The notes under the pieces: generated by a model
Seen by the model: only the letters and a program-made list of their open reading frames with translations
What the model was told of the DNA's origin: nothing
Database searches by the model: none
Assembly: GCF_014199535.1 (NCBI RefSeq)
Contig: NZ_JACHNV010000008.1
Span: 62,001 to 126,000, forward strand
Reading direction: 5' to 3'
From: Hymenobacter latericoloratus
Lineage (GTDB): Bacteria; Bacteroidota; Bacteroidia; Cytophagales; Hymenobacteraceae
Length of the DNA: 64,000 bases
Translations under genes and position numbers: made by a program
Part shown: piece by piece, positions 42,776-52,122 of the stretch
Position numbering within the stretch: the first letter of the stretch is position 1
How the letters are laid out: every line of letters begins with the position of its first letter

Positions 42776-44152
42776 ATGGCCGATTTTGCTTCCCCCACCG
42801 CAGAAACTGAACTCCTGACCATTATGGGCGGCGGGCTGGTGGGCTCCCTGCTGGCGCTTTACCTGGCCCAGCACGGCCACGCAGTAGAAATGTTTGAGCG
42901 CCGCCCCGATATCCGGAAGGCCGGCCCGGTGGAGGCCCGCTCTATCAACCTGGCCTTGTCGGACCGGGGGTGGCGGGCGCTGGAGGGGGTAGGCATTGCT
43001 GACTCGGTGCGGGATGTGGCCATTGCCATGCACGGGCGCATGATGCACGACCCCCACGGCCAGCTCACCTACCAGCCCTACGGCCAGGAGGGCCAGGCCA
43101 TCTACTCGGTGTCGCGCGCGGGCCTCAACCGCCGCATGCTGGATCTGGTGGAGCAGAATCCGCGCATCCGGGTAGCCTTCAACCAGCAGTGCCAGCGCGT
43201 AGATCTGCGCCAGCAGATAGTAGAAATGCTGGATACGGAGCGGGGCGAGAGCCGGACGGTGCCTTTCCGGCGGCTGTTTGGGGTGGATGGGGCGTACTCA
43301 GCGGTGCGTGGCGCCATGCAGCGCACCGAGCGGTTCAACTACTCCCAGCACTACCTGGACTACGGCTATAAGGAACTGACCATTGCCGCGGCCTCCGGCG
43401 GCGAGTGGGCCCTGGAAAAGCACGCGCTGCACATCTGGCCCCGGGGCCAGTACATGATGATTGCCCTGCCTAACCTCGACGGCTCCTTTAACTGCACCCT
43501 GTTTTTTCCGTTCGAAGGCCCTGTTTCCTTCGAGGCCCTGCAAACTCCGGCTCACGTGCGCGCCTTCTTCGAGGACGTGTTTCCGGATGCCGTGCCCCTG
43601 ATGCCGGAGCTGGAAACCGAATTCTTTGAAAACCCCACCAGCTCGCTGGTTACCGTGCGCTGCTACCCCTGGACCTACCACGATGCCGTGCTGCTGCTCG
43701 GGGATGCCGCCCATGCTATTGTTCCGTTTTACGGGCAGGGCATGAACGCCGGCTTTGAGGATTGCACAGCCCTACACGAACTGCTTACCCGCCACGGCCG
43801 CGACTGGAACGTGATTTTCCGGGAGTTTCAGCAGCAGCGCAAGCCCAACGCCGATGCCATGGCTGACTTGGCAGTATACAACTTCGAGGAAATGCGCGAC
43901 CGGGTAGCCGACCCCCGGTTTCTGCTTCAGAAGAAGATTGAAAGCAAGATTTCAACCCAGTACCCCGACAAGTGGCTACCCCTGTATTCGCAGGTGACGT
44001 TTTCGCACCTTCCTTACGCTGAGGCCTTGGCCAACGGGCAGGCCCAGGAGCAGATTATGCAATGCCTGATGCCCCACATCCAGACCGAGGAAGACTACCA
44101 GCGGCCCGAGGTGCAACAGCTGGTAGCCGCCGAAATGGCCGCGCGGGCCTGA
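42776..44152 (+). CDS. kmo: Kynurenine 3-monooxygenase (FAD)
   Basis: The 458-aa group A flavin monooxygenase starts at ATG 42776. The dinucleotide-binding motif is IMGGGLVGSLLALYLA, the middle has DGAYSAVRGAM, and the second FAD motif is LLLGDAAHAIVPFYGQGMNA with GFEDC, a KMO hallmark. It hydroxylates L-kynurenine to 3-hydroxykynurenine using NADPH and O2, the step before KynU. A C-terminal hydrophobic tail as in eukaryotic KMO is absent, as usual for bacterial forms. It lies about 8 kb from kynU, separated by alkB and the TonB receptors. Confidence 0.96.
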   Translation: MADFASPTAETELLTIMGGGLVGSLLALYLAQHGHAVEMFERRPDIRKAGPVEARSINLALSDRGWRALEGVGIADSVRDVAIAMHGRMMHDPHGQLTYQPYGQEGQAIYSVSRAGLNRRMLDLVEQNPRIRVAFNQQCQRVDLRQQIVEMLDTERGESRTVPFRRLFGVDGAYSAVRGAMQRTERFNYSQHYLDYGYKELTIAAASGGEWALEKHALHIWPRGQYMMIALPNLDGSFNCTLFFPFEGPVSFEALQTPAHVRAFFEDVFPDAVPLMPELETEFFENPTSSLVTVRCYPWTYHDAVLLLGDAAHAIVPFYGQGMNAGFEDCTALHELLTRHGRDWNVIFREFQQQRKPNADAMADLAVYNFEEMRDRVADPRFLLQKKIESKISTQYPDKWLPLYSQVTFSHLPYAEALANGQAQEQIMQCLMPHIQTEEDYQRPEVQQLVAAEMAARA

Positions 44153-44470
44153 GGCACAGCACGGGGCGGACCGGCGGCGGTAGCTACGGGAGGTATCCTG
44201 TTTTGGGAAGGGTAGGGGGTAGCGGCCGGCAACACCATGCGTTTGGAAGGCACGGGGAAGCCGGCCACTCCAGAAGCCGTTTGCTCTGCGTCCAAAAATG
44301 AGATAATACATTTTGTTCCATATAATTAACTTGGTTGCCTACCCGAAGTAGAGTAGTTTAGCTACTCAGTTAAAAACTGCAATGCTTGTTTAGCGGGCCC
44401 ATTCAGCCAGTTAGCAGGCAGCTGCCCCACCCGTTCCGACTTACCCTTTCCGCCCTCCGTTCCGCTCCGT

Positions 44471-45208
44471 ATGGCTACTGTTCCTGTCCTGACCTGTGCT
44501 ATTATTGATGACGAAGAAATCAACCGGCTGACGCTGGAGCACTATATTTCCCTTACCGACTCGCTGCAGCTGGTTACCTCCCTTGATGATGCTTTGCAGG
44601 GCCTGAACTACTTCCGGGCGGGCAACAAAGTGGATGTGCTCTTTCTGGATGTGCAGATGCCCCAGCTCAACGGGCTCGACCTGTTGCGCGTCCTCTCCGA
44701 TCCGCCCATTGTCATTCTGACCACGGCGCACGAGGATTTTGCCGTCGATGCCTTTGACCTGCGCGTAACCGACTACCTCGTCAAGCCCTTCGATTACGCC
44801 CGCTTCAGCCGGGCCGTGCAGCGGGCCCTGCAGCAGCATGCTACCCCGGCTACCGCCGCTGGCAGTCCGGCCGCAGCTCCAACGGCTCCCCCCGATAACG
44901 ACTTGTTCGTGAAGGTGAATAACAAGATGGTGCGCATCAACTTCGATGAAGTGCTCTACATCGAGGCCCTGTCGGACTACGTGATTATCGTCACGGACAA
45001 GCAAAAGTACATCGTTTATACCACCATGAAGGCCCTGGACGCGCGCCTGCCCTTCGACCATTTCGTGCGGGTGCACCGCTCCTACATCCTGAATATGCGG
45101 CGCATTGAGGCCATCGAGGACGGGGCGGCCGTAGTGCCCGGCGGCAACCACGTACCCATCGGCAAATCCTACCAGGAGGCCTTCTTTCGCAAGCTTAACC
45201 GCATCTAA
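44471..45208 (+). CDS. LytTR-family response regulator
   Basis: The 245-aa protein starts at ATG 44471. The receiver has Asp13/Asp14, the phospho-acceptor Asp60 (VLFLDVQMPQLNG), Thr84/Thr85 and Lys105 (DYLVKPF). After an Ala/Pro linker, residues about 143-245 form a LytTR DNA-binding domain (IEALSDYVIIV, HFVRVHRSYILNMRRIEAIE). It regulates transcription on phosphorylation. Usually a LytS or 7TM/HisKA_7TM-type kinase is adjacent; here the only kinase is the convergent hybrid kinase, which need not be its partner. The 44153-44470 gap holds an AT-rich promoter-like stretch but no clear box. Confidence 0.93.
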   Translation: MATVPVLTCAIIDDEEINRLTLEHYISLTDSLQLVTSLDDALQGLNYFRAGNKVDVLFLDVQMPQLNGLDLLRVLSDPPIVILTTAHEDFAVDAFDLRVTDYLVKPFDYARFSRAVQRALQQHATPATAAGSPAAAPTAPPDNDLFVKVNNKMVRINFDEVLYIEALSDYVIIVTDKQKYIVYTTMKALDARLPFDHFVRVHRSYILNMRRIEAIEDGAAVVPGGNHVPIGKSYQEAFFRKLNRI

Positions 45209-45229
45209 GCTCGCTAGACTTCTTTCCAT

Positions 45230-45289
45230 AACAGCTTGCCCCGCAGCACTTCCCGAAACAGTTCAGAAAGTGCTGCGGGGCAAGCTGTT
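45230..45289. terminator. Bidirectional long hairpin
   Basis: A perfect 22-bp stem (45230-45251 and 45268-45289) with a 16-nt loop lies between the convergent regulator and hybrid kinase genes. There is no T-run. Confidence 0.65.
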
Positions 45290-45305
45290 CGTGTCGGCGG
45301 CTTGG

Positions 45306-48300
45306 TTACTCAATATGGGCGTTAGCGAGTTGCTCTACGGCGGCTTCCAGCACAGTAGCCAGGTTGTGGGCCGCGGGCAGCAACTCAGCTACCGGCGGCA
45401 GGCCCGCAAGGTCGGGGGGGAGGCGGGATAGAGGCTCTAGCATCGCCACCGCCTCCTGGGGGCCCTGAATGCCGAGCAACTGCAGCGAGGGCCGGAGCTT
45501 GTGCACCACCAGCCCCACCGCCAGCCAGTCGCCGGCCGCGGCCGCCTCGCGGAGCTGAGCCACGGCTACCGGCGTGTGCGCCCGGAATGAGCCAATGATT
45601 TTCTGCATGAAGATAGTGCTGCCGTGGGCCGTGTCGCGCAGCAAAGTCAGGTCGAACAAAGAGGCCGCAGCCGGACCAGCAGGGGCAGCCTCCGGTGCGG
45701 GCGGAAGGCTGACTTGGGGCCCGGCGAGGAGGGTAGGCGCGGCGGCTTCCAGCTCGTCGGCCGGCACCGGGCGCAGGTTGGCTTCCAGCTTCCGAAACAG
45801 GTCATCTTCCTCGAACGGCTTGGAAAGGTAATCCAGCCCGGCTGCCCGGTAGGTTTCGTCGTCGGAGCGCATCACGTTGGCCGTGAGGGCAATAACGGGG
45901 GTAGCGGCGCGCAGCGGGTCGGGGTGCTGGCGCAGGCGGCGGGTCACGTCGAGGCCGCTGAGGCCGGGCATCTGAATGTCCATGAGCACCACGTCGTAGA
46001 GGCGGGCTTCCAGCTGGTCGAGGGCCTCGTTGCCGTCGGAGGCCACGTGGGTTTCCACCTCCCAGCCTTCCAGAATCAGCATGGCCAGCTGCTGGTTTAC
46101 GGGGTGGTCCTCCACCAGCAGCACCCGTTTGCCCCGCAGGCGGCGGTAGTCGGGTGGGGGCAGCAGGGTAGGCTCGGGCAGCGGGTGCTGGGCCTTGGGC
46201 AGGGTCAGGGAAAAGAAGAAAGTGCTGCCGTGGTTCAGCTCACTTTCTACCCACATCTGCCCGCCCAGCTGCAGCACCAGGCTCCGGCTGATGGTCAGGC
46301 CCAGGCCCGTGCCCCCGAAGCGGCGTGAAATATCGGCGTAGGCCTGCGAGAAGCTCTCGAAAACCGATTCCAGCTTGTCGGCCGGAATCCCAATGCCCGT
46401 GTCACGCACCTGAAATTCCAGCGCCAGCTCGGCGTCCGTGTCCCGCAGCAGGCGCGAGGCCAGGACTACCTCGCCGTGGGTGGTGAACTTAACGGCGTTG
46501 CTGAGCAGATTAAGCAGAATCTGGTTGATGCGGCCCGGGTCGCCGATAACCACGGGGTGGGGGAGGGGCATTAGCTCCAGCCGGAAGCCGATGCCTTTCT
46601 CCTCGGCCCGGAACGCTAGGCTTTGCACCGCATCCTGAATGGACTGGTTTAAATCGAAGGCCATCTGCTCCAGCTCCAGCTTGCCGGCCTCAATTTTGGC
46701 CACGTCCAGCACGTCGTTGATAACCGTGAGCAGGTGGCGGCCGGAGTTACGCAGCACCCGCAGGTGCTCCTGCTGGGTAGGGGCCAGAGGCGTTTTGGCC
46801 AGCAGGCCGGCCATGCCCAGAATACCGTTGATGGGCGTGCGGATTTCGTGGCTCATGTTGGCCAGGAAGTTTTCCTTGGCCCGGGCCGTATTTTCGGCGG
46901 CTTCCTTGGCCCGCAGCAGCTCCTGCTCGGCCTGAATGCGCTCCGTAATTTCCTGACCGTAGGCAATAACGTAGGGCAGCTCGCCGGGCTCCTGTACGCG
47001 GTAGTTATTGTACATCAGGTGGTGCGGGCGGCCGTCGGGGCCCCGAAGGGTCATCAGGCCGGTCAACTCCTGTTGCTGACGCGCCTGGGCCAGGTACACC
47101 CCCAGCTGCGGGTGCAGATCGGGGGTGAGCACATCGTAGAGGGTGCGCCCCACCAGCAGCTCGGGTACTACCCCCACCAGCTGGGCCGCGGCCGGGTTTA
47201 CCGATAGAACAACTCCTTCCAGATCATGGGTGCAGATCAGGGCCTGGGAGTAGTGCATCAGGTCGCGGTACTGCTTGGCCGTGCGCTCCAGGGTGTTGCC
47301 CGTCTGCTTGATTTCGGTGATGTCGGTGCTGACGCCCATGACGTTGATGCTGCCATCGGTGCGGGGCAGGGGGCGCACCACCGTCTGGAAGTAGCGCACG
47401 GTGCCGTCGAGCTGGGTAAAGGAGCTTTCGTAGGCTATTTCCTGCCCCGATTTCAGTACGTGCAGGATGCTTTGCTCGTGGGCCCATTTCTCGGCCGCTA
47501 CGGGGTCGTGGGGGTCGCTGGAGTCGGTGTAGCGGTGGGCGCCGGTACTGATCAGGTCCTCGAAGGCTTGGTTGGAGAACTGAATCTGCCCCTCGGTATT
47601 GCACACCCACAGCACAATGGGGGTAGTGTTTACTACCTGCTGCACAAAGTTTTGCTGCTCCTGCAGGCGGGCTTCGCTGCGGCGTACCTTCTCTTCGGCC
47701 TCGTGGCGCTCGGTAATATCCAGGCCGTACCCGATAACCATCCGCAAGTCGCCTTCGGAGCTGAAAACCGGCTGCATATGGCGCAACGACAGGCGCGGAC
47801 CCTCGGGGGTTTCCAGGGTTTCTTCCCAGGCCACCACGCTGCGCTGCTGCACAGCGCGCTGGAAAATGGCCCGCCGCCGGTGGGCCAGGTCCAGGGGGCG
47901 GCCCCAGTGAGCAAGGTACTCGAAATCGGTGCGGCCGATAATCCACTCGCGCAGGCCAGGTTCCCGCAGGGCCGCCGGGTTCACGAACTGGTAGCGGTGC
48001 TCGGTGTCGAACACGGCCACATCGGCGGGCAGCTGGTTGAGTACCGTTTCATAGAACTCCTGCTGCTCTACCAGGCGCTTTTCCGCGTCTTTTACCTGGG
48101 TAATATCAGTGAAATAGAGGTTTACGTACTGATCATTCACGAACGGCACAATGGCCAGCTGAAAGCACCGGTCGGCGTGGCCTACCTCGCTTTGGGTTGG
48201 CAGGCCTGCCGCCAGGGCCTCGGTAGCCGCCTGGTACAGATGCTGGGAAAACGCCGGATCATGCTCGGGCGCTACGTACTCTTGGCGCAGCTGCTCAGCG

Positions 48301-48914
48301 GCCGGGTTGGCATAGAGCACCCGGCCATTGGCGTGCAGGCGCAGCACGGGGTTGGGGTTCTGGCCCGGAATGCGGGACAGAGAGTTCAGATACTGCTCGG
48401 CCCGGCGCGCCTGCGTGACGTCGCGGAAGGAGAGCATGTAGCCAGCCGGCACCAGGTCATCCTGGCCGCTGAGCGGAATGAAGTCCATTTCCAGCACCGT
48501 ACTGTCGGCCAGCTCCACATCGGCTCCCAGGGTGCGCTGATTAGCGAAACGCAGGTTTTCCAGCTCCTGACGGGTGTTTTCGGGCCGCGCCGACTGTTGG
48601 ATCAGCGCCTCCAGCAGGGGCTCGGCGGGTTGCTCCTGCATACCGGGCTGGGCATCGTCCAGGCCCAGCAGGTCGCAGAATTCCTGGTTCAGTAGCACCA
48701 CTTTGCCATTCTGGTGCACTACCAGTACCGCTACCCGCAGGTTTTGGGTGAGGCGCGTGATGCTGCCCGTCAGGCGGGTTACTACCCGCTGGGTGGCGGC
48801 CAAGTGGCGGCGCAGGGCCTGCACCTGTTGCTCGGCCGCCATCCGTTCCCGGCGCTCCTGCGCCAGCTGGTCGGCCAGGGTCGCCGTGGCAGTAGTTGAA
48901 TCGGAAGTGGACAT
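45306..48914 (-). CDS. Multi-PAS hybrid histidine kinase with REC and Hpt domains
   Basis: The 1202-aa protein starts at ATG 48914. A short coiled coil leads into about five PAS domains (around 60-175, 185-285, 290-410, 425-545, 550-675; for example GQIQFSNQAFEDLI and GVVLSVNPAAAQLVG). The HisKA domain has His689 (NFLANMSHEIRTPINGI). HATPase motifs are INQILLNLLSNAVKF, DTGIGIP and FGGTGLGL. A receiver follows with Asp979 (VVLMDIQMPGLSG), then an Hpt domain with His1138 (VHKLRPS). No membrane helix is visible, so it is a cytoplasmic phosphorelay kinase. The output regulator is not evident; the LytTR gene converges on it. Confidence 0.95.
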   Translation of the reverse strand: MSTSDSTTATATLADQLAQERRERMAAEQQVQALRRHLAATQRVVTRLTGSITRLTQNLRVAVLVVHQNGKVVLLNQEFCDLLGLDDAQPGMQEQPAEPLLEALIQQSARPENTRQELENLRFANQRTLGADVELADSTVLEMDFIPLSGQDDLVPAGYMLSFRDVTQARRAEQYLNSLSRIPGQNPNPVLRLHANGRVLYANPAAEQLRQEYVAPEHDPAFSQHLYQAATEALAAGLPTQSEVGHADRCFQLAIVPFVNDQYVNLYFTDITQVKDAEKRLVEQQEFYETVLNQLPADVAVFDTEHRYQFVNPAALREPGLREWIIGRTDFEYLAHWGRPLDLAHRRRAIFQRAVQQRSVVAWEETLETPEGPRLSLRHMQPVFSSEGDLRMVIGYGLDITERHEAEEKVRRSEARLQEQQNFVQQVVNTTPIVLWVCNTEGQIQFSNQAFEDLISTGAHRYTDSSDPHDPVAAEKWAHEQSILHVLKSGQEIAYESSFTQLDGTVRYFQTVVRPLPRTDGSINVMGVSTDITEIKQTGNTLERTAKQYRDLMHYSQALICTHDLEGVVLSVNPAAAQLVGVVPELLVGRTLYDVLTPDLHPQLGVYLAQARQQQELTGLMTLRGPDGRPHHLMYNNYRVQEPGELPYVIAYGQEITERIQAEQELLRAKEAAENTARAKENFLANMSHEIRTPINGILGMAGLLAKTPLAPTQQEHLRVLRNSGRHLLTVINDVLDVAKIEAGKLELEQMAFDLNQSIQDAVQSLAFRAEEKGIGFRLELMPLPHPVVIGDPGRINQILLNLLSNAVKFTTHGEVVLASRLLRDTDAELALEFQVRDTGIGIPADKLESVFESFSQAYADISRRFGGTGLGLTISRSLVLQLGGQMWVESELNHGSTFFFSLTLPKAQHPLPEPTLLPPPDYRRLRGKRVLLVEDHPVNQQLAMLILEGWEVETHVASDGNEALDQLEARLYDVVLMDIQMPGLSGLDVTRRLRQHPDPLRAATPVIALTANVMRSDDETYRAAGLDYLSKPFEEDDLFRKLEANLRPVPADELEAAAPTLLAGPQVSLPPAPEAAPAGPAAASLFDLTLLRDTAHGSTIFMQKIIGSFRAHTPVAVAQLREAAAAGDWLAVGLVVHKLRPSLQLLGIQGPQEAVAMLEPLSRLPPDLAGLPPVAELLPAAHNLATVLEAAVEQLANAHIE

Positions 48915-49030
48915 AGGGCGGCGAATTCAGAAAAGCTTCAGAAAAACCAACTAACCAACTGACAGACAAGACAAGCGCGCCACATCAACGGAGTGCCGGT
49001 TGGTATAGGAAAGATAGCAATGAATCCGGG

Positions 49031-49660
49031 CTAGGCCAAGGCCAGGCCCGCGCCGCAGCCCAGTACCAGGCTGGCGCCCAGTGCCAGGCCCGCCCATACC
49101 TGAGCAGGGGTGTGCGCATTCAGGGCCAGGCGGGCGCTACCTACCGCGCCGGCCGTTACCACCGCGCCGGCCAGCCACCACACCCCGGGCCCGCCGGAGG
49201 TTCCGCCGAGGTGGAGCAGCGCCAGAAAGCCCGCTGCCCCGCCCATGCCCACCCCGTGGGCCGAAATTTTCCAGCGTAGCGTAATCAGAAACGTTAGAAA
49301 CACGGCCAGGGTCATGCCGGTCATCATCTGGTAAAGCAGTGCATCAAACAGGCCTGGTCGGTGCAGCAGCCACGCCGCTGCTCCAAAGCTGGTAGCGGCC
49401 AGCAGCAAGGGGAGGGCGCGCTGCTGCCGCAGGGGCATTTCCAGGGAATCTACCAGGCCCAGTTTCACCAGTAAGGCCGCCCCCAGGGAAGGTAGCGCAA
49501 ACGTGAAGCCCCCCACCACGGCCAGCACCAGCCACCGGTCGGGCAGGGCGGGTAGCAGCAGCACCCCCGGCAACTGGTAGCAGACGGTGTAAAACAGGTA
49601 AAACGGCACCAGCAGCGGATGAAACACCGCCGAGAGGGCCGTGGCAAAACTACGCGTCAC
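49031..49660 (-). CDS. PAP2-like membrane protein
   Basis: The 209-aa protein starts at GTG 49660; a -7 box 28 bp upstream supports this. It has about six helices. Parts resemble PAP2-phosphatase motifs in weakened form: LEMPLRQQRALP for motif 1, KISAHGVGMGG for motif 2 and ARLALNAHTPAQVWAG for motif 3. It may be a lipid phosphatase relative that has lost or altered catalysis. The neighbouring kinase gives no hint of substrate. Confidence 0.75.
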   Translation of the reverse strand: MTRSFATALSAVFHPLLVPFYLFYTVCYQLPGVLLLPALPDRWLVLAVVGGFTFALPSLGAALLVKLGLVDSLEMPLRQQRALPLLLAATSFGAAAWLLHRPGLFDALLYQMMTGMTLAVFLTFLITLRWKISAHGVGMGGAAGFLALLHLGGTSGGPGVWWLAGAVVTAGAVGSARLALNAHTPAQVWAGLALGASLVLGCGAGLALA

Positions 49661-49688
49661 AAGTAGGCGGAACTAAGGCAGAAGCCAA

Positions 49689-49696
49689 CGAAGATA
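49689..49696 (-). promoter_or_regulatory. -7 box candidate for the PAP2-like gene
   Basis: TATCTTCG on the minus strand fits TAnnTTYG, 28 bp before the GTG start. Confidence 0.4.
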
Positions 49697-49724
49697 CAGC
49701 AGCCCGCGGCTTCGGAGTGCGGTA

Positions 49725-49800
49725 GCACTACCCCCCATAGAACCAGACGAGCCCCCGAAGCTACGCTAACGAGGGCTCGTCTGGTTCTATGGGGTAGTGC
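49725..49800. repeat. Palindromic repeat family 2, copy 1 (terminator-like)
   Basis: Arms of about 30 bp (49725-49756 and 49771-49800) with a 2-nt bulge. The arm reads GCACTACCCCCCATAGAACC and the loop side shares AGCCCCCGAAGC with copy 2 at 52123. It lies just after the end of the beta-barrel gene at 49843. Confidence 0.75.
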
Positions 49801-49842
49801 CACCTGAAGTAAGCATGACCGCTCTAAGTTTTCAAGCACACT

Positions 49843-50652
49843 CTACCCCCCGCCACGAACTACGGCGTTCTTAAACGTTTTAAGTCTAATTGGCACGCCT
49901 AACGTGGCACTAAAACCAGAGCCGCGTACGTGCAGCGTAGTACTGCCCCGTTGCGAATTATACCGATACTCAACCGGCACGAGTAGCATATCGGTCAAGC
50001 CTTGAGTATAATATATGCTTAAATTCAGCCGTTCTTTATTTAGTCGGTAAAATCTGGCGGTTATGCCTCCTATGATAAAAGTACCAAAGCTTTGTTTATT
50101 AATTATTCTCTGAGAGAAGTCAATGGTATCATAGGCTAAAGAGCCACTATTTAACTGCCCACATCCTGAGCAATTACGTGTATTCCAATTCAAGCCCGAA
50201 CCCAATACTATATCCAGGCGGAAACTAGCTAGATAAGTATGGCGAACAGTATCAATCTCCTTGATATTGTACTCGCTGATTCGTTTACTGAATAAAAGAG
50301 GAAACTGGTGCATATACCTGCCCGTACTATGGCCGCGCCGCTCACCTTCAAATGGATTTACTGTATACTTATCGGGTACCTTTAAACTATAAGCCCAACC
50401 TAATGTGCTGCCACTATAGCCTGCACTAATGCCCCAGTTTTCTCTCACTTGCAAACGAAGCATGGCAACCCCCTGCTCATCAAAGCTCAGAGAGCTATAC
50501 GCTTTGAAAGGTCTTGTTCCTTTACCAAAATATGCACCTTCTGCAAAGGTATAGTTAGCGCCAGCCTTCAAATCTAGATATAACTTACTTTGCCCATGAA
50601 CAGCTGTTGTCAATACCATCCAAGCGAAATACGTAAGAAACAAACACCTCAT
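49843..50652 (-). CDS. Outer membrane beta-barrel protein in a low-G+C islet
   Basis: The 269-aa protein starts at ATG 50652 with a signal peptide (MRCLFLTYFAWMVLTTAVHG). Aromatic-rich amphipathic strands follow (LYLDLKAGANYTFAEGAYFG, NWGISAGYSGSTLGWAYSL), fitting a porin-like or PorT-like small barrel. A CSGC motif lies in a loop. Base composition is clearly lower in G+C than the flanks, shared with the adjacent broken lipoprotein gene. A hairpin separates the two. The function is unknown. Confidence 0.7.
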   Translation of the reverse strand: MRCLFLTYFAWMVLTTAVHGQSKLYLDLKAGANYTFAEGAYFGKGTRPFKAYSSLSFDEQGVAMLRLQVRENWGISAGYSGSTLGWAYSLKVPDKYTVNPFEGERRGHSTGRYMHQFPLLFSKRISEYNIKEIDTVRHTYLASFRLDIVLGSGLNWNTRNCSGCGQLNSGSLAYDTIDFSQRIINKQSFGTFIIGGITARFYRLNKERLNLSIYYTQGLTDMLLVPVEYRYNSQRGSTTLHVRGSGFSATLGVPIRLKTFKNAVVRGGG

Positions 50653-50670
50653 TTGGTTTTATGTTTATGT

Positions 50671-50714
50671 ATAAAGTACGGCAGCTGTTATTTCTGACAG
50701 CTGCCGTACTTTAT
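50671..50714 (-). terminator. Hairpin after the interrupted lipoprotein gene
   Basis: A perfect 18-bp stem (ATAAAGTACGGCAGCTGT with its complement) and an 8-nt loop lie between the broken lipoprotein gene and the barrel gene. Confidence 0.7.
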
Positions 50715-50802
50715 ATCTACCATTTATTCTGGATGCTGTAAGTGCGAGTAAGATATTGTCCTACTTTGAATTTTACGTCCCCCTTAAAACGCTTAACACC
50801 TT

Positions 50803-51849
50803 TCATGGAATTAAAGTACCAGTATTATGATCACCAGTTTCGTTGCCGAAATAAGGAGCATTAATATTGTTATAAGAATTTAGGTCAGACTCAATGTACG
50901 TCTCGCACATAGGTTGCCAGTATGCACCAGTGTTCGGTAAAATATAGATGGTGGTAGGCGAACCGAGCCAAGCTCCATACCATGTTTTCTTCTGGTGACT
51001 GGCTTTAGCTACCATAGAATGATATATTCCGAGAGGTTGGTACACTATCTTACAATGTAGGCGCCTGTCCTTGGCGTAATTCTGATGATCATCGTCCTTG
51101 TCTCTATCGGCACTCTCGCCACAACCTATTCCAGAGCCAATTCGGGTGGTGCCCCTAAAGTCCGCGCCGAAGCTAGAGCCTTGGTCGCCTGCTTCCAGTA
51201 GGCCAAATACATCTTCGTTCAGGTTGAAATAATGAATGCTGCTCTCTACAGTAGGCGGGGCTACGACAAACTGATCGTAAGAAGCTGCCTGAGTAGATGG
51301 AATGTAGGAGATGATGTTGTTCGCTAAATCAATGTGGAAGATTCTGCCCGCAATTTCTACAGTGCCTTCCGGTGAAAGCATAGCGGCGAAATAATCATCC
51401 TCAATGATTAGGCCTTCACCGGAAGGTTCGGCATAAGGCTCAAAGTAGGGCTCAACCGGCTCCTCTTCTTCCACCGGCATACGTAGAGCGGTTACCCCAG
51501 CAGCAGCCTTTTGCCGCTCCTCCTTCTGCTTTTGCTTTTTCGCGTATTGAGACCGTAAGGAGTGAAAACCGTACTTTTTTTCCCACTTTTCTAAGTGGTT
51601 CTCGGTAGTTTCTCCCGCTCCTAGCTTATCGAGTTATGCAGCCATCTCCAAAAAGTCTGCGCTAGTGGCAAAAGACAGATACCTGCCTTTATTCTTAGGC
51701 TCCTTGGAGCCTTTTGCATCCTGAGAAATTGCGGATGCCATTGGGGAAGGGGAAACGCCTGTTTCTTTTTGGCAGGCGGTGCTAGCCAGAAGCAGGCCGC
51801 AGGAGGTGAGCAGGGCGAAGCGCCGAGTAGAACGAAAATAGTTGGACAT
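50803..51849 (-). pseudogene. Lipoprotein gene interrupted by one in-frame TAA
   Basis: From ATG 51849 the frame encodes a lipoprotein signal (RRFALLTSCGLLLASTAC) and 71 residues ending SADFLEMAA, then a TAA at 51634-51636. Translation would continue in the same frame with LDKLGAGETTENHLEKWEKK, YGFHSLRSQYAKKQKQKEER and 225 residues from MPVEEEEPVEP to TGTLIP. The joined product of about 347 aa matches a familiar Bacteroidota pattern: GRYLxF...FL.. followed by LEKWEKKxGFxSLR. A CAA-to-TAA change would explain the break. An internal ATG at 51480 could restart translation without a signal peptide. Sequencing error is also possible. Confidence 0.75.
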
Positions 51850-52122
51850 ATAAAAAAGATAAAGGGTGAATGAGACACTAAGATTGTTTCCGCGCACTAT
51901 GATCACACAGGTCAGCCAAAGACTCTAGTGGGATAGCAACACGGAACACACAAGCAGTAGGGTACAATAGAGATGCCGCTATGGGCAGAGCGAGGTAATG
52001 TTCTCAAAGCTAATGATATAGTTGGTATCTGCACAGACGTGGTGAAATAGTATAACAAAAATTTATAAGTAGCCGGTGAAGCAGTTAGGTTTTCTGGCGC
52101 ATCCAACGTGCCTTCTTCACTA

